DNA of 64,000 nt from Reticulascus tulasneorum (taxonomy: Eukaryota > Ascomycota > Sordariomycetes > Glomerellales > Reticulascaceae): positions 2,542,001-2,606,000 of the forward strand of contig LSAX01000003.1 of assembly GCA_001557505.1 (NCBI GenBank), read 5' to 3'. The notes under the pieces were generated by a model. The model saw only the letters and a program-made list of their open reading frames with translations, was not told the DNA's origin and ran no database searches. Positions 31,420-43,417 of the stretch are shown piece after piece. The first letter of the stretch is position 1, and each line of letters starts with the position of its first letter. Position numbers and translations under genes: made by a program.

Positions 31420-32687
31420 TATACACCGACCTTTGGCTGGTGGTATTCATCTATGCGATTGGAATAAGCAGAAGTACACTAGGCACGAAGACTTTCAAGC
31501 AGAAACCGTCTAAGGCCCTGAGCAGTTCACTTGGGTACTAGAGAGAGGTCAAGAACGTAGACTAACAGCGTTGAGAAACGCTTTATATATGTACATTTCT
31601 GGCCATTGCAGCCTGTCAACACACCTCAGTCTTCACGATGTTAAGTCACTGGCGAATCTCGCGTATTGGGGGAACCTCCCGAAGATCGCTGCTTTAAAAT
31701 AACACCCCACCTTAGACATGAGAATAGGGATACATATTCCTACCTCACTCCGTACTATAAGCAGGAATGTGGGAATGGCTTGTTGGGCGTCTTGGACTTC
31801 TGATCCGTGTGCATTATCAGCGATCAGGCTGCTTGGCTGAGTGATCATACGGGCAGAAATACAAGGCCGATTCTTCTTTGCCGGCATGTGAGATACTGGC
31901 GAACCACCCTCCGGGTATTGAAGAGGTCGACATGATCCGCCATTTGCACCTTGGGTTGTCACAGGCGGCCGACCTTGAATTGAGCGACTGCCTTATCCCA
32001 GCGTGCTACCCGAATTGGGAATCTTCCGAGCCGTATGTCGGATCTTTCAGTTCAGATGTGAAAATCTAGTCGTGGTTTCCATATCAATGAGAGAGCAACT
32101 ACTAATATCAACAGCACCGACTGAAGAGGGCAGCTTGGTCTAGCATGCAGAGCAATCTCAACAGTGGATTCAATATTATGGCTCACCCTCAATACAAGAC
32201 TAGGAAAACTTGTTGCCTCTGGAGTTGAGACTCGGCTGGCTACTTTCCACTAAGAGCCAACATCAGAGCTAGCGATACCAGGTGCAGTATAGTTGAACCG
32301 AGCAATAGCCCAACCGCATCTTACTCGGTTCGTAGGTGAGAGGCTCCTTATGGACGTGTGGGGTTCAGGATGGCACAAACATCCTGTCTGATAATTTCGA
32401 ATATAATTTAGCCGTTCTTGGAAGGGAAATACTTGAAGCTTTGGCAAATCCTCTGGTCCCTAATTAGGGATTGGTCAAGATGAAGGCAACCACGCGGAAT
32501 CTTAGGTGCTTCGGATTAAAGCGGCGACTTTCTGTAATCTGCAGTAGGGTCGCCCTTCGCCTAATTATTGGGTGCTTCGGAACATTCCCAGGCTGTGCCA
32601 CTCGTAAGCCTGCTTCTCTAGTTGATTCGTCCTCAAGTCCGGGCTTGTGTGGCATGCTCCTACGTATGCACGTCATCCGCTCACTGG

Positions 32688-32704
32688 CACACACACACAC
32701 ACAC
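32688..32704. repeat. (CA)8 microsatellite
   Basis: CACACACA run followed by a C-rich and further CA-containing stretch to about 32735. Confidence 0.85.
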
Positions 32705-33075
32705 CCCCCACACACCACACGCACGTGTACACGCAGTGTTGTAGATATTCCATATGTCTCCCGTCCAATGCCTCAATTGACCCTAATCGGATGGATTGAT
32801 GGCATTGTTCTGCAAAGTTGGATCGTCCCCGTCATGGATCTGTTCTGTGTACCTGCCATCTCCGTGTGCCACTAGAAACAAATAAAGGCACCGCAACTCT
32901 AGTATTGTTTCCATAAGGCCAGTCTTGCAGGCACGATTCCACCGAGGCCAGGGTAACACCGCAATAAGGAACAGTGTCTTTCGCAGGAAGGGCCCGTTAT
33001 TGGGCTGATTACGCTTTTCGACAGTAAACTAGGTGTTGTGGGACGGAGAAGGGCTGCAAAGTGGTGGCCAGTAGC

Positions 33076-33104
33076 CACGCTTACCACGTTTACCACGTTT
33101 ACCA
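33076..33104. repeat. 9-bp tandem repeat
   Basis: Three copies of a CCACGTTTA-type unit (first copy CCACGCTTA). Confidence 0.8.
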
Positions 33105-34688
33105 CCTCAACCTTCATAGAAATGATGAGTGTTTCCTGTTGGTAAACCTCTATCCCGCCAGCCTCACAAACCAGATGCAGAGGAAGAGCAGCTGTTTTCT
33201 CGGTGTTAACGATCTTACCAACCAGATTACAATCCAAGACATTTACTTCGGTGCCTATCTAGGTGGCGTGACAAGGTACCCAATAACATAATGAGAGGCT
33301 GTTGTCGCCATGTCAAAGGGATTCTCCCTGTCAAAGGAAGAGGACTTTGCATATCGAGATGCGGCGTGATCCTGATTCCAATTAGAAGGTTAGACTTCTC
33401 ACCGAGTGTATGGTATGGGCAGTGCTCCTGGCGGCTAAATCCCAGCTGAGTTGTGTCTGGAGCGGCTCCAGGGTGGTTTGCATGTTCCCATTTGCGGCTG
33501 AAGGGCGCAACCATGAATCCTGTCCGGTCCAGTCGCAAGATTGTACACATAGCGGATGGGAATACATGCATACCAACACCGCTAGTTGAGTCCAGTAGTT
33601 TGAGTAGATGCTCGGTGCAAATACGGTACTTCTCAAAAGATGAGAGACACAAGGTCCCTGCTCCACAAGCACCAACGCCAGTGCAGTTGGGCCATGGAGA
33701 TCCGTGGTAAAGTAGTTGCCCAGCATGATCCTTACGTTCTCTTTATCTGTCCACAATTTAACCTGCATGGCAAGGCAACCAGAATGAGTACCTCGTACAA
33801 CATTACACTGGCGCAGAACTTCGATGAGAGGCATTTGACAGAGAGTGTAGACCGTCTTCCCGGGACAGGATTACGACATTTACTGGGAGACGGAGACTCC
33901 AATACAAGTGCAAGGCCAACCGTATCTTGCAAGCTGTCGAGCCAGTATTGGAAGTCCTGATAGCTCAGAAATGTCATGGAAACTCTATTTGTGCGTGTGA
34001 GATATGGCGCATGGAGTTGACGTCGTTGGTGTGCCCCCGGTCTCACCGGCCGGAGCTGGTGGGTCCGGGCAGGATCGTCAATTGCCGAAACACAATCTGA
34101 CGGCGAGTTCCCGGGGCTGCAACTTGCGACCGCCTCTCGAATCATTATCATCTGTCTGATGATTTATGAGAATCCTAGTCAGCCAACAGATCGGGTTGGG
34201 ATCTCATCCTTTCTAGAAGACTGAGGTAGCTCGATTAGTTACTTTGGGCATTCCACGTTGCCGCCACCAGACATGTGTTTATACGATTGCTCATCACGTG
34301 CCACGTCTCACTGGTAGGATGCGACAGACCTACATTCATACCTACAAATTTAGTTTAGGATCGATTTCTGCTGCGTATTCCAGTGACATATGATCTTATA
34401 AAAGTGGTGGCGACGATGCTTCCGTCTTCTGGAACGAAAATAGCCCGCAAACAACCGAGATCCTGGAGTAGTGGTCAAGTTTAGCGCGGGACACGACAGG
34501 GATCATTAGTGGGGTTCTATGCCCCTGTCACAAAGGCGGGCGACTGCTGGTTTAATTGATTTCGAGACGCGTCTCGACGCGTTCCTCCAAACTCAACCTA
34601 AATAACTTTGATGCTTTCCAAACCACATTAAATGGTCAATTCAGCCTACCTTTGACGAAGACCGGAGTCGAGAATCAAATCTGCTGAA

Positions 34689-37302
34689 ATGGCTTCCTCT
34701 GCTATTCCGAAACCCCGACCTCGTCCTGCTCACACCTTGGGAACAACACGATGCGCCTATACGCCCGACGGATCCCGCCTCGTCACGGTCGGCTCCAACA
34801 ACACTATCCGACTCTACAAGACCGGCTTTGATGGCGAGCCTGCGAACATTGACGACTGCCAGGAACAGAATGTTGCGGTCGCCGCGTCGAATGACTTCTT
34901 TGTCGTTGGCTCCGAGGACGGCACCGTCAGCGTCTACTCGCCAGCGTTGGCATCGTTCGAAAGATTCATAGTGCGAACGTCGCTGCCCATTCGCGACGTC
35001 GCGCTCTCGCCCGATTTCAAGTGGTGTGCCGTCGCAAGCGATGAATTGACCGTCAAAATTGTCGGCACAGAGGACAATTCCCAGATTCGCACGCTCAAAG
35101 AGCATGGCCGGCCGACGAAGCACCTGGCATTCGACCCCAAGGGGGTTATGCTTGCCTTGTCATGCACTGACGGCATTATATACATCTATTCTTTGACTGC
35201 TGAGCAGCCGGAGCTTATTCAAAAGGTCGATGGGATTATTGGGTCACTAGATCCTGACTCGGACGCATGCGCGAAGATTGCATGGCACCCTGACGGGCGA
35301 GCTTTCGCTGTCCCCACTCCAACCCACGACATCCAGGTTATCTCGAAGAACGACTGGGAAAAGCAGCGATTGTTTGCCAACGGCCACTTGGGAGGCATCA
35401 CGGCACTCGCGTGGTCGCCGAATGGGGCGATGCTTGCGACTGCGGGCAAGGACGGCAAGATCTTGATCTGGGAGACAAAGACACAAAGCGTCATCCAGAA
35501 ATACGACTATATGAATGTCATCGACATTGCCTGGCATCCTACCAAGAACCTGTTGTCGTTCACGACATCCGATGGAGAAGTTTACATCTTCCCTGAATTT
35601 GTCTCAGACCAGTTCGCGTCTTTCATCAAGCTGCCCAAGCAACCTGCGCCATTCATCCATGACCCCCTCGCTGAGATTTCCAATAATGTCAGGAGACCCG
35701 AGGTCAACGGCCACAAGAGTGTGCCCTCCCGACCGCGTAGGGACTCTCTAGGGAGTCTTGACTCGTTCCTCAACGGTGGCGACTACGATGAGGAGGATGA
35801 TTTTGTTGTTGATGATGACGGCGCTGGCTACGCTGTTGGAGGTGGCAGAAAGCGAGCCCACGATGGAGAGGAAGTTCCAGGGGAGCAAGCAAGTAAGCGT
35901 CGGCACCTTGAGACGCGATATCATGAGTCTTTCCAACCAGGTTCAACTCCTTGGCGAGGAAATCGGAAATATCTCTGTCTCAACTTGATTGGCTTCATTT
36001 GGACAGTGGACCAAGATGGTCATCATACGGTGACCGTGGAGTTTTACGATCATGAATTTCACAGGGACTTTCACTTCACAGACACGTTCCTCTACGACAA
36101 GGCCTGCCTCAATGAAAACGGCGCCCTTTTCTCCTGCCCACCCAATGAGGATGCTCCCGCAACCATTTTCTACCGTCCCCATGAGACCTGGACTCAGCGA
36201 AACGACTGGAGAACACAGCTTCCAAAGGGCGAGGCTGTCATCGCCATGTCCTTAAGCGACTCCTTCATTACAGTCACAACGACAGCAAACTATGTGCGGA
36301 TCTATACATTGTTTGGCATGCCTTACCGAGTCTACCGTCCAAAGAGTACCCCCATGGTTACATGCGCAAGCTGGAGAGACTACGTCCTGACGATGGGCAA
36401 TGGGCCAGTCGGGGGAGACGGAAACACCAGGCTTCTGTACACGATCGAGAACATCAAGCGGGATGAGATCTGCCAGAACGAAGATACAGTAGCCCTACCA
36501 GAAGGCGTAACCGTGAAGAGCGCGTTCTTCTCCGACAATGGTGTAAGCCACGTCCCCCATAAATTCATGCGATATGTCTCTCAGTGTGATCCGGGGATTG
36601 CTGACTTTAATAAACTAGGACCCTTGCATATATGATTCGACCGGGACCCTGTTGACGCTTTTGCATTGGAGACAACCCTCCCGAGCATCTTGGGTCCCGC
36701 TGCTTGACACCAAGCTCATGCCGCGTTTGGCTTCTGGTCGGAAACACGAGACGTACTTCCCAATCGCCGTGGCAGACAACAAGTTTCATTGCATAATTCT
36801 GAAAGGCGGCGATCAGTACCCTTACTTCCCCCGCCCTCTTCTGTCTGAATTCGATTTCTCCGTCCCACTTACCTCGACCCCGCCGAAACAAAAGTCATCT
36901 GACAAGGATCCTGAGCGAGAAGGTAGCGAAGGTCCAGAAGACGAGGATGATGACTCGGAAGCCAAGAGGCTGGAGCAGCAGTTCCTGTTAACATGCCTGC
37001 ATGCCTCCCAGCTTCGCGACCTCGTGGATAATACGGCATCCTCTCACACTCAGCGTTCCCTGCTCGCGAATCTCGAGCTTAACATCGATAAGACGCTCCT
37101 CCAGTTGTTGGCGATCGAGTGTCGCGAGGGCGAGGAGCGTGGTATGCGCGCACTGGAGATGGTTGAGCTCATGAGAGACCGGACGGGCAGGATGATCGAA
37201 GCTGCGAGCAAAGTCGCAGAGCGGTATGGGCGCACGATTCTCGGGGACAAGATCCGGGAGGTCGGCGAGAAGAGGGCGAACGGCATGGACGAGGACTTCT
37301 AG
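34689..37302 (+). CDS. sepB: Ctf4/SepB/Mcl1 replisome adaptor
   Basis: This is the fungal homolog of yeast Ctf4, animal WDHD1/AND-1 and Aspergillus SepB. It is a trimeric hub linking the CMG helicase to DNA polymerase alpha at replication forks and is needed for sister cohesion. Exons 34689-36542 and 36619-37302 join in phase to 845 residues. Residues 1-320 form WD40 repeats (AYTPDGSRLVTVGSNNTIRL, GHLGGITALAWSPNGAMLAT, IAWHPTKNLLSFTTSDGEVY). An acidic linker with DYDEEDDFVVDDD and a basic KRAHDG patch follow. The second beta-propeller (SepB domain) runs from SFQPGSTPWRGNRKYLCLNL past the splice join SDNG/DPCIYDSTGTLLTLLH. A helical C-terminus begins EAKRLEQQFLLTCLHASQL. No HMG box, as expected in fungi. 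Confidence 0.94.
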
Positions 37303-40300
37303 GCATCCTCGAGTCTGTTATGAGAAGCATTGTCACGTTTATGCAGGGATCTAGTTTTGTTTCAAAGTGGTTTTGCGAATTGCTGGTGGGAATGAATCCG
37401 TTTGGACGAGCACTCGGGACACGGCATTAATGATTAGCTCCGGGTTTGGGCGAGCATGAAGTTTGGCTGTTTGGAAGAACTCGAGAGAGAAAAACGTCGT
37501 CGAGGATGAGGAGACCGTTGACTTTGGTGTTCATCTGCTGGCGTGCAGTTCGTTACACAGCATTCATACACTTGTTTCTGGTTGTATCGAGTCATGCAAA
37601 CTAAATGGCAGATTGTGTAGAGCTGCATAGTAGTTCAAGATTGACATATATATGTACTTAAGTGTCGCAGCATTCATAGTCTTTCTGGCAGTAAGACATT
37701 TTGACACACTCGTTCCATGGCGATCAGAACGCTCTGGCTGCAAAGCGTGGCTTGTGGGGTATATCAGCAGATGCTGGAATGCAAGTCACGTCATTCCAAG
37801 GAACAGCGTATCTCAATCCACGGCCCAGAAACGGGAGCGGGAATGGTTTAGACAAGTGTTCTCCGAGGTTTTCTTCGAGGCTCCAGACCGAAGTCCGCGA
37901 AAGGCAGGTAGCGCACATCGTAGCCAGATGAGGCAAGTCAGAGACGCAGCCGCAGCCGCAGCCTCTCCAACATCCAATGTGAGCCGCCCTCCAGATATTG
38001 GGGTTACTAATTATATGTCGGGGCTTCCCTTCCAGTTGATTAGGGTGCACAAAGCAAACACAATATGCCGCTCGTACTATGAGGCGAGCAAGCACAATAT
38101 GTGAAAAATAAGGTTTTGGTTTCGGACTGGATGCCCGGTTTGGACACGATGATATGAGATGGGATTCTCCGCCTGCGAAGAGCAAAAGCTGTTCGATCTA
38201 CGAGCGGCTCACCAAGCGGGAAGACCGAATGGAACGGTAATGGTTTTTCCAAACCGGGAACTTCGACGAACCCAAAAGCGGGAGCATGCCCCAACATTGG
38301 CGTTGTGTACGTACGAAGTACTTTGGGGACTACGTCTGCCATGAGACGAGAACGGACGTCGCACATTCATGCTTTTGATGCAAACTCCTCCAGCAAAGGC
38401 AGTTCGCCGGTATGGCCGTCTGGAGTTACATCCTGAGCGACGACGACGTAGATTCGATGGTAAGCTGTCAAACCAAAGTTCGACGGTGACACCTGTGAAG
38501 CCTACATAGAAGGTTTGTCGGATCGACGGGTGTCGGCGCGATCTGATGGATTCCGAAGCCCCCCCGTCCGGTGGTACAGGTGTCCTGGAATATTCCAGCG
38601 CAGATCACACAGGTTGGTTTTCTGAAACAAGGATTCGGGGGGGCTCGAGGTTACGTGCGGGTCCTCAGATTGCGACCGTGGCCGCACTTTTAGGGGGGGG
38701 GGGCCTCCTCCGTCTGCGTGGCCGGTTGGCGGCAAACCTCACGCCTCAAGAGTTTGGTAGACTAGGCGCAGCGGAGTTCTGAGGTGGCTAGTAAATCCAC
38801 CCGGATGCGCCTTTGAGCATGTTCCATCGACAGAATTGCGTCTGATGGTTTCGTTGGGAGAGCTTGTGGCGCGCTCGTTCGGGCGAGCTGCAGCGTTGCA
38901 CGAGTTATGTAGCTCTGTAAGAGCCTCAGGTGGTATTCTGAATGATGAAAGGGGGGAGTTTGATTCAACCGGAATTGACTTTATTACTACGTTGTAGACG
39001 TGCCGTCTGGGGGCAAGACGCCTTACGACCGTAAGCAAGAACCTGTCGATATTCATCAATTCCTTGTTTTCTCTCGTATTGCGATAACTTAACTGTGTCC
39101 CTTGTGCGGCTGAACAACCAAGAAAATATTTTTGGGATGACCTTGGGGGTTTGATAGCAGTCCGCAGAGCCTTGGCTGATAGTGATCAAAATTGGGGGCA
39201 CAGAACAGAGAGTGAGGCACAGAATGGAGAATGGTAGGATTCTAGCTAGAAGCTGGGCATAGTATGACGCCATAAGATCAGGCGAGCCTTCCAATGAGCG
39301 ATGCCAGAGCCGACCTGACACTATCTACCAACCAGTAAGTTGTCAACTTGTCGTTCGAGCTACGCGCAGGCCACACCCCGACCTTATCAACGTGGATTGC
39401 CAGTTGGGGTCGTTCATGATGAAAGGGGTTTGGCTGGTGGAGTCGAGGGCCATGCATGCATGCATTGAATGAAGGTGGACAATCACCAGGTCCAATGACG
39501 ATGCTCCGCTGCCATGTACCCGGATGCGTGCCAGGGGTCGGGCGAAAAAAAGGGAGTGGTTTGATGTATTGGCCCAGGTTTCCAACGTCCGAATTAAATA
39601 TAGCTGAACAGACGGGATGGAAAGCTGGGAAGAAGATGGGGAGTTTCCACCCAGATGAACATATATGTGGTCGTGTTAATGGCCCGGTCGTAGGGGTCGC
39701 TGGGGAAATTCAGGAGTTCTGCTTGACGCTTTGAACCACCTCGTGTCGCTCTACGTAATAAGTGCCTCCTCCGTGGTTTAGCTTTCGCCGGCCCGGTCCT
39801 TGGGGGCCACCTCCATCGTTGGGGAGACAGGAGACCCGAGATAGTCGGACGGAGTCGCTTCTTCTGGATCTTCTGTGACGTTCTTCTGTTACCTTCACTA
39901 GTCGAGCTGTCGGATCCTGCCACCTCAACCAGTCTGCGTCTGTTTGATCGTGTCGTATCGCAAGCAAACACACCACATCTCCGGCGCAAGGACATCGGAG
40001 GGGGGGGCCTGCACGTCAGCGTTACGACCAACGTGGAGCATCCGTTTTTTTGCCATGCGAAATCCCAACTGGGCTCAGTTGGTACCTACAACGGGGCGCG
40101 TATTACTCTGTAGTAGACTTTCGCTCGGTGGATGATGTACTGATGAATACTGTATGTAACTTACTTGATGCGGGCACAGATATCGGTAATCTGCAGACGC
40201 GGCCAAGGAAGACGCCAGATCATCCCAAAAAGCGTCCCATATTGCGAATGCTCACATGAACGCCATCGCACCCCCAATCTCGATTGCCGTGATACAAGCT

Positions 40301-43115
40301 ACTCTCGGCTATGTTTCCAAGTCTGCACGACTTGGGGGAGGCGGTCGTCCCAGCTCTTGGGCTTCGCGAGACCCGGAGGGCAGGGTAAACGCGGCCGGGC
40401 AATCTAAAGTCGAGGTTAACTCTAGAAAATCTCCGTAGCCCACCGCGGGCTTGACAGATGCGAGATGTGATGCGTCTGATCCCATACGTCGGGTAAAGAG
40501 AAAAGACGGCCTCGCTCCCCCAACTGAGTGCCGTACCGTCCCCCTTGTCGAGGGCCGTGATAGATTAAAGCAATAACCTTTCGTCCGATCACAAGACTAT
40601 GTTGGCAGCGGGCACTGGGGACGAGACTATCGTGGCATATCACTCTACACTCTCTCCCCGGGCAGGAGAACGGGACCATGCGCAGCTGGCCCGCGCCAAA
40701 ATTGGTCTATTGCGTTCGGCCCCAAGGTTAGTTAGCTGCCACCAACTAGCTTCTCAGTAGTTTCAACTCCAGCGCGCGTCATCGGTGCCTTCTGCCAAAA
40801 AAGCTACGATTGAAAGCTGCAATCTCTGGCAAACCGAAAGTGGCCGGAGAGGAAAAAGGTCAAGGCAAAGAGGGTTTGTGCGCCGGGAGTGCTCCGCTGT
40901 CAAGCCACCCTCTCCCGTCGTCGACCTGAGGTTAGACGCATTTCTCCAACCTTCACTCATCAGGAACGAACCCAATTCCAGGACCTGCAGCTGTTCTTCG
41001 CAGAAGCAAGGAGCCCGTTCGGCTTCCGGTTTGTTTTGACACAATTTACCATCGATCAGATCAGCTCGGGCCCACCACAGTCGAGATCCTCCCGAGCCCT
41101 GCTCCCCCGTCCCAACTCTTTCCCCAGCTTTGCGCAGCGTTTGGCTGTGCCAATCTCGCATCCCAAGACCGGGCCCCCTACAGTACTACTTTGACTCTCT
41201 TACAGTAATACCCCTTCCCATTCGACTCCACGAAGCACAGGTATTTGGTTAGACATCCGAACAGACAATCAGACACTCTACCGTCCTTACGTGAGGCGTG
41301 CCCAGCTTGGCGGCCGCCAATCTACGCCGTTCGTTCTGGTTGATTGCCGTCTTCAGCGGCGTCTCATTCGCCTTCCCCGTACATCTGATACAGTAAAACT
41401 CACCCCCCAGCTGCAGGGCACACCCAAAAAAAGCCAAAACCTCGACTCTTGCTTGTTCGAAGGAGGCCGAGAAGGGTGTAGCGGTGGCTTTTCTATTTGC
41501 TCCACCCACACCCACGGTACCATCTGCAGCGTAACTCGGCCAAGAGGTACCGAGAGATAAAAAAGAATCAATCAAAGAAAGGGAATAGAAGGTCGAGAAC
41601 ATGCAGGAGTGAGACAAGGTGTCAGAGAGCCAACGGAGAGCGAAAGAGAGCGAGAGACGAGAAATGGGGAGAAGCCATTGCCCCCCCCCGCCCTCCCCCG
41701 GGGCGTGTCCTTTCTTCGGCAGCAGAGTCGACGAACTCAACAAGTGCCCATGCGTGAGTTTGCTGCATCGCTGTGGATTTTATGTAGGACGATATACGTC
41801 GTAGATTGATGAGAGACAGAGACCACGATCCCTGGACCATTGTGTGTCCGTCACGTAGGTCTTGCATATAAAAGTTCTTGTCTGTAGTCCGTATATTAGT
41901 GAGCTGCCGCATTTGCTGATGCGTCCCCCTCCACATCCCGCGATCCTCCTCCTTTCAGCCCCCCTCCCATTCTGGTTCCAAAAGAGCTCTCAGCGCATCC
42001 CAGGTCGGTCCGTCTCCGGGGGAGGTGTCCAGTCCGTCAACCTGGGAGGGTCCAAAAGAAGAGGGTCGAATAGAAAGCGGAGGGTCTCCAGGAAGGCTTG
42101 ACGTCTGTGTTGTCGCTCTCCTTCTCTTTTCCTTCCTTTCCCTTCTTTCCCATCTCGGTCTCGCTTTCTCTCCACAAGACCTGATACATCCGTCATCTCA
42201 TCTTGGTGACATCGCCGCAACGCCGCCTTTCCTCGCCGATTCAGATTCAACCAGGCGAACCAGACTTTCGTTCAGGACGGTACGCTGCCGGGCACACCCT
42301 GGAAAGACTCCTTCCTTGGGTTCTCCATACATCCATCGGTGCGCCGCTACCAACATATTTGCCTGCCTGGGCTGCCCTACCTTACCTATTATACTTCCGA
42401 CCACGTAGTACTGCTAAGTACCCTGGCTTGTGTCCCAAAAGCCCTGACTAGGTACTGTACATCAGTACTTGGAGACTACTCGCGGTACCGATTCAATCAG
42501 GGAGCCCAGCTCGCCTCTGTGGCTACCCGGACTCCCAGTGGGCCTCTTTCTCAGTGGACCTAGACTCTAAACAAGGCCCGGTGAAGGACCAAGGGTGGAA
42601 TCTTACAGGGCACCCCAGCACATCCAGCAATCTACACTACTACTTAGGGCCCCCTTCCCCCCCCCTAAAGAAACCCCGGCCCGCCCTGCAAGCCCAACCC
42701 AATCACCACGCTTTCGATTGTCTCGCACGCCTCCCCCGAGCTTCTTTTGCGCCACACACGCCGCCGACTGGCTGGCCAAGCACGCACGCTCTCTACATCC
42801 AGAGTACCTCCAACACTGACGGAAGCACGCACACACCTTCCATTCTTCTACCTCAGATCCGCTTGACTATCGATCTGGCCTGCTGGCCACTTTAGCCTCT
42901 TCCAACCCCATCCACTCAGCTTCCGTCTTATCAATCCCTACGACCCTCCAACCTCGACCCTTCTTCAACACCACCCCGTCGCCACCTCTCAGCGAGAAGA
43001 GGCAGCCTTTGGATTTCCAGCTGAACAACCTATCCGGCTTCGAAAGTGCCAGTCACTCACACGTCCAATCCCCCTCCCCCAATCGCATCCAACTAAAGGG
43101 GGAACAGCGAACCCC
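37303..43115. other. Long intergenic region upstream of the Sfl1-type gene
   Basis: About 5.8 kb without a supported gene. From about 40.7 kb on it is increasingly pyrimidine-rich on the plus strand, with many short repeats (GAGAGC near 41640, CCCCCCCC near 41681), consistent with a long promoter and 5' leader of the gene at 43401. A G11 run lies at 38693-38703. Frames up to about 160 codons (for example 41249-41743 minus) overlap on both strands and look random. Confidence 0.5.
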
Positions 43116-43220
43116 ATGTTAAGGCGTTCGGGAACTAGCAGGACAGAGCATCACCGACGAACAAAGAGCCCCTTGGACGCTACTCCAGCCAACCCCGACA
43201 TCACGCCAGAGCTTCCCTAG
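43116..43220 (+). promoter_or_regulatory. Upstream ORF 1 in Sfl1-type leader (34 codons)
   Basis: ATG at 43116 opens a 34-codon frame (MLRRSGTSRTEHHRR...) ending TAG at 43218-43220, 180 bases before the main start. If the mRNA includes this region, ribosomes would meet it first. Conservation unknown. Confidence 0.4.
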
Positions 43221-43236
43221 AAATCGCTTCGAAGAG

Positions 43237-43417
43237 ATGAAGTAAGCCACGCCCCTTCAATCGTCGTCTTGACTCTTTTGTGTGTCTCAATCGCCCGTTG
43301 CCAAATCGCTCTCGTCCCCCAGTCGTTTCGACCACAACTCCAACACCTTGCGCCGTCGCAGTCTCGCTTGCTAACTCTGCATTTTCGTCTTGTAGCGCAA
43401 ATGGCTACCGCGACTGA
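43237..43417 (+). promoter_or_regulatory. Leader intron and spliced overlapping uORF 2
   Basis: ATG at 43237 is followed after two bases by GTAAGC; a TGCTAAC branch site and TTGTAG acceptor end at 43395, defining a 154-bp leader intron (43242-43395). When spliced, the uORF reads MNANGYRD and stops at 43415-43417, running across the main ATG (43401) in a different frame. When unspliced it is just Met-Lys-stop. The intron signals are strong; translational effect is inferred. Confidence 0.55.

Larger units (their letters stand above)
29267..34688. other. Gene-poor accessory stretch
   Basis: About 5.4 kb without a gene I can support. It holds a diverged tandem duplication (30023-30231), coding-like debris near 30600, a CA repeat (32688-32704) and a 9-bp triple repeat (33076-33104). 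Frames of 100-150 codons at 31117-31419, 33382-33834 and 33732-34151 (all minus) show no family resemblance and no fungal intron signals. The stretch may represent decayed sequence around the transposon. Confidence 0.5.

Noticed and set aside
32899..33237. Minus-strand frame with VVNVVNVV repeat
   Set aside because: The repeat is a translation of the 9-bp tandem repeat at 33076-33104; no other support.
33382..34151. Overlapping minus-strand frames of 139-150 codons
   Set aside because: High in Trp, Cys and His, no splice signals, no family; likely chance frames in non-coding DNA.
41249..41743. 164-codon minus-strand frame
   Set aside because: Lies in the pyrimidine-rich promoter/leader zone of the Sfl1-type gene; composition reflects the base bias.
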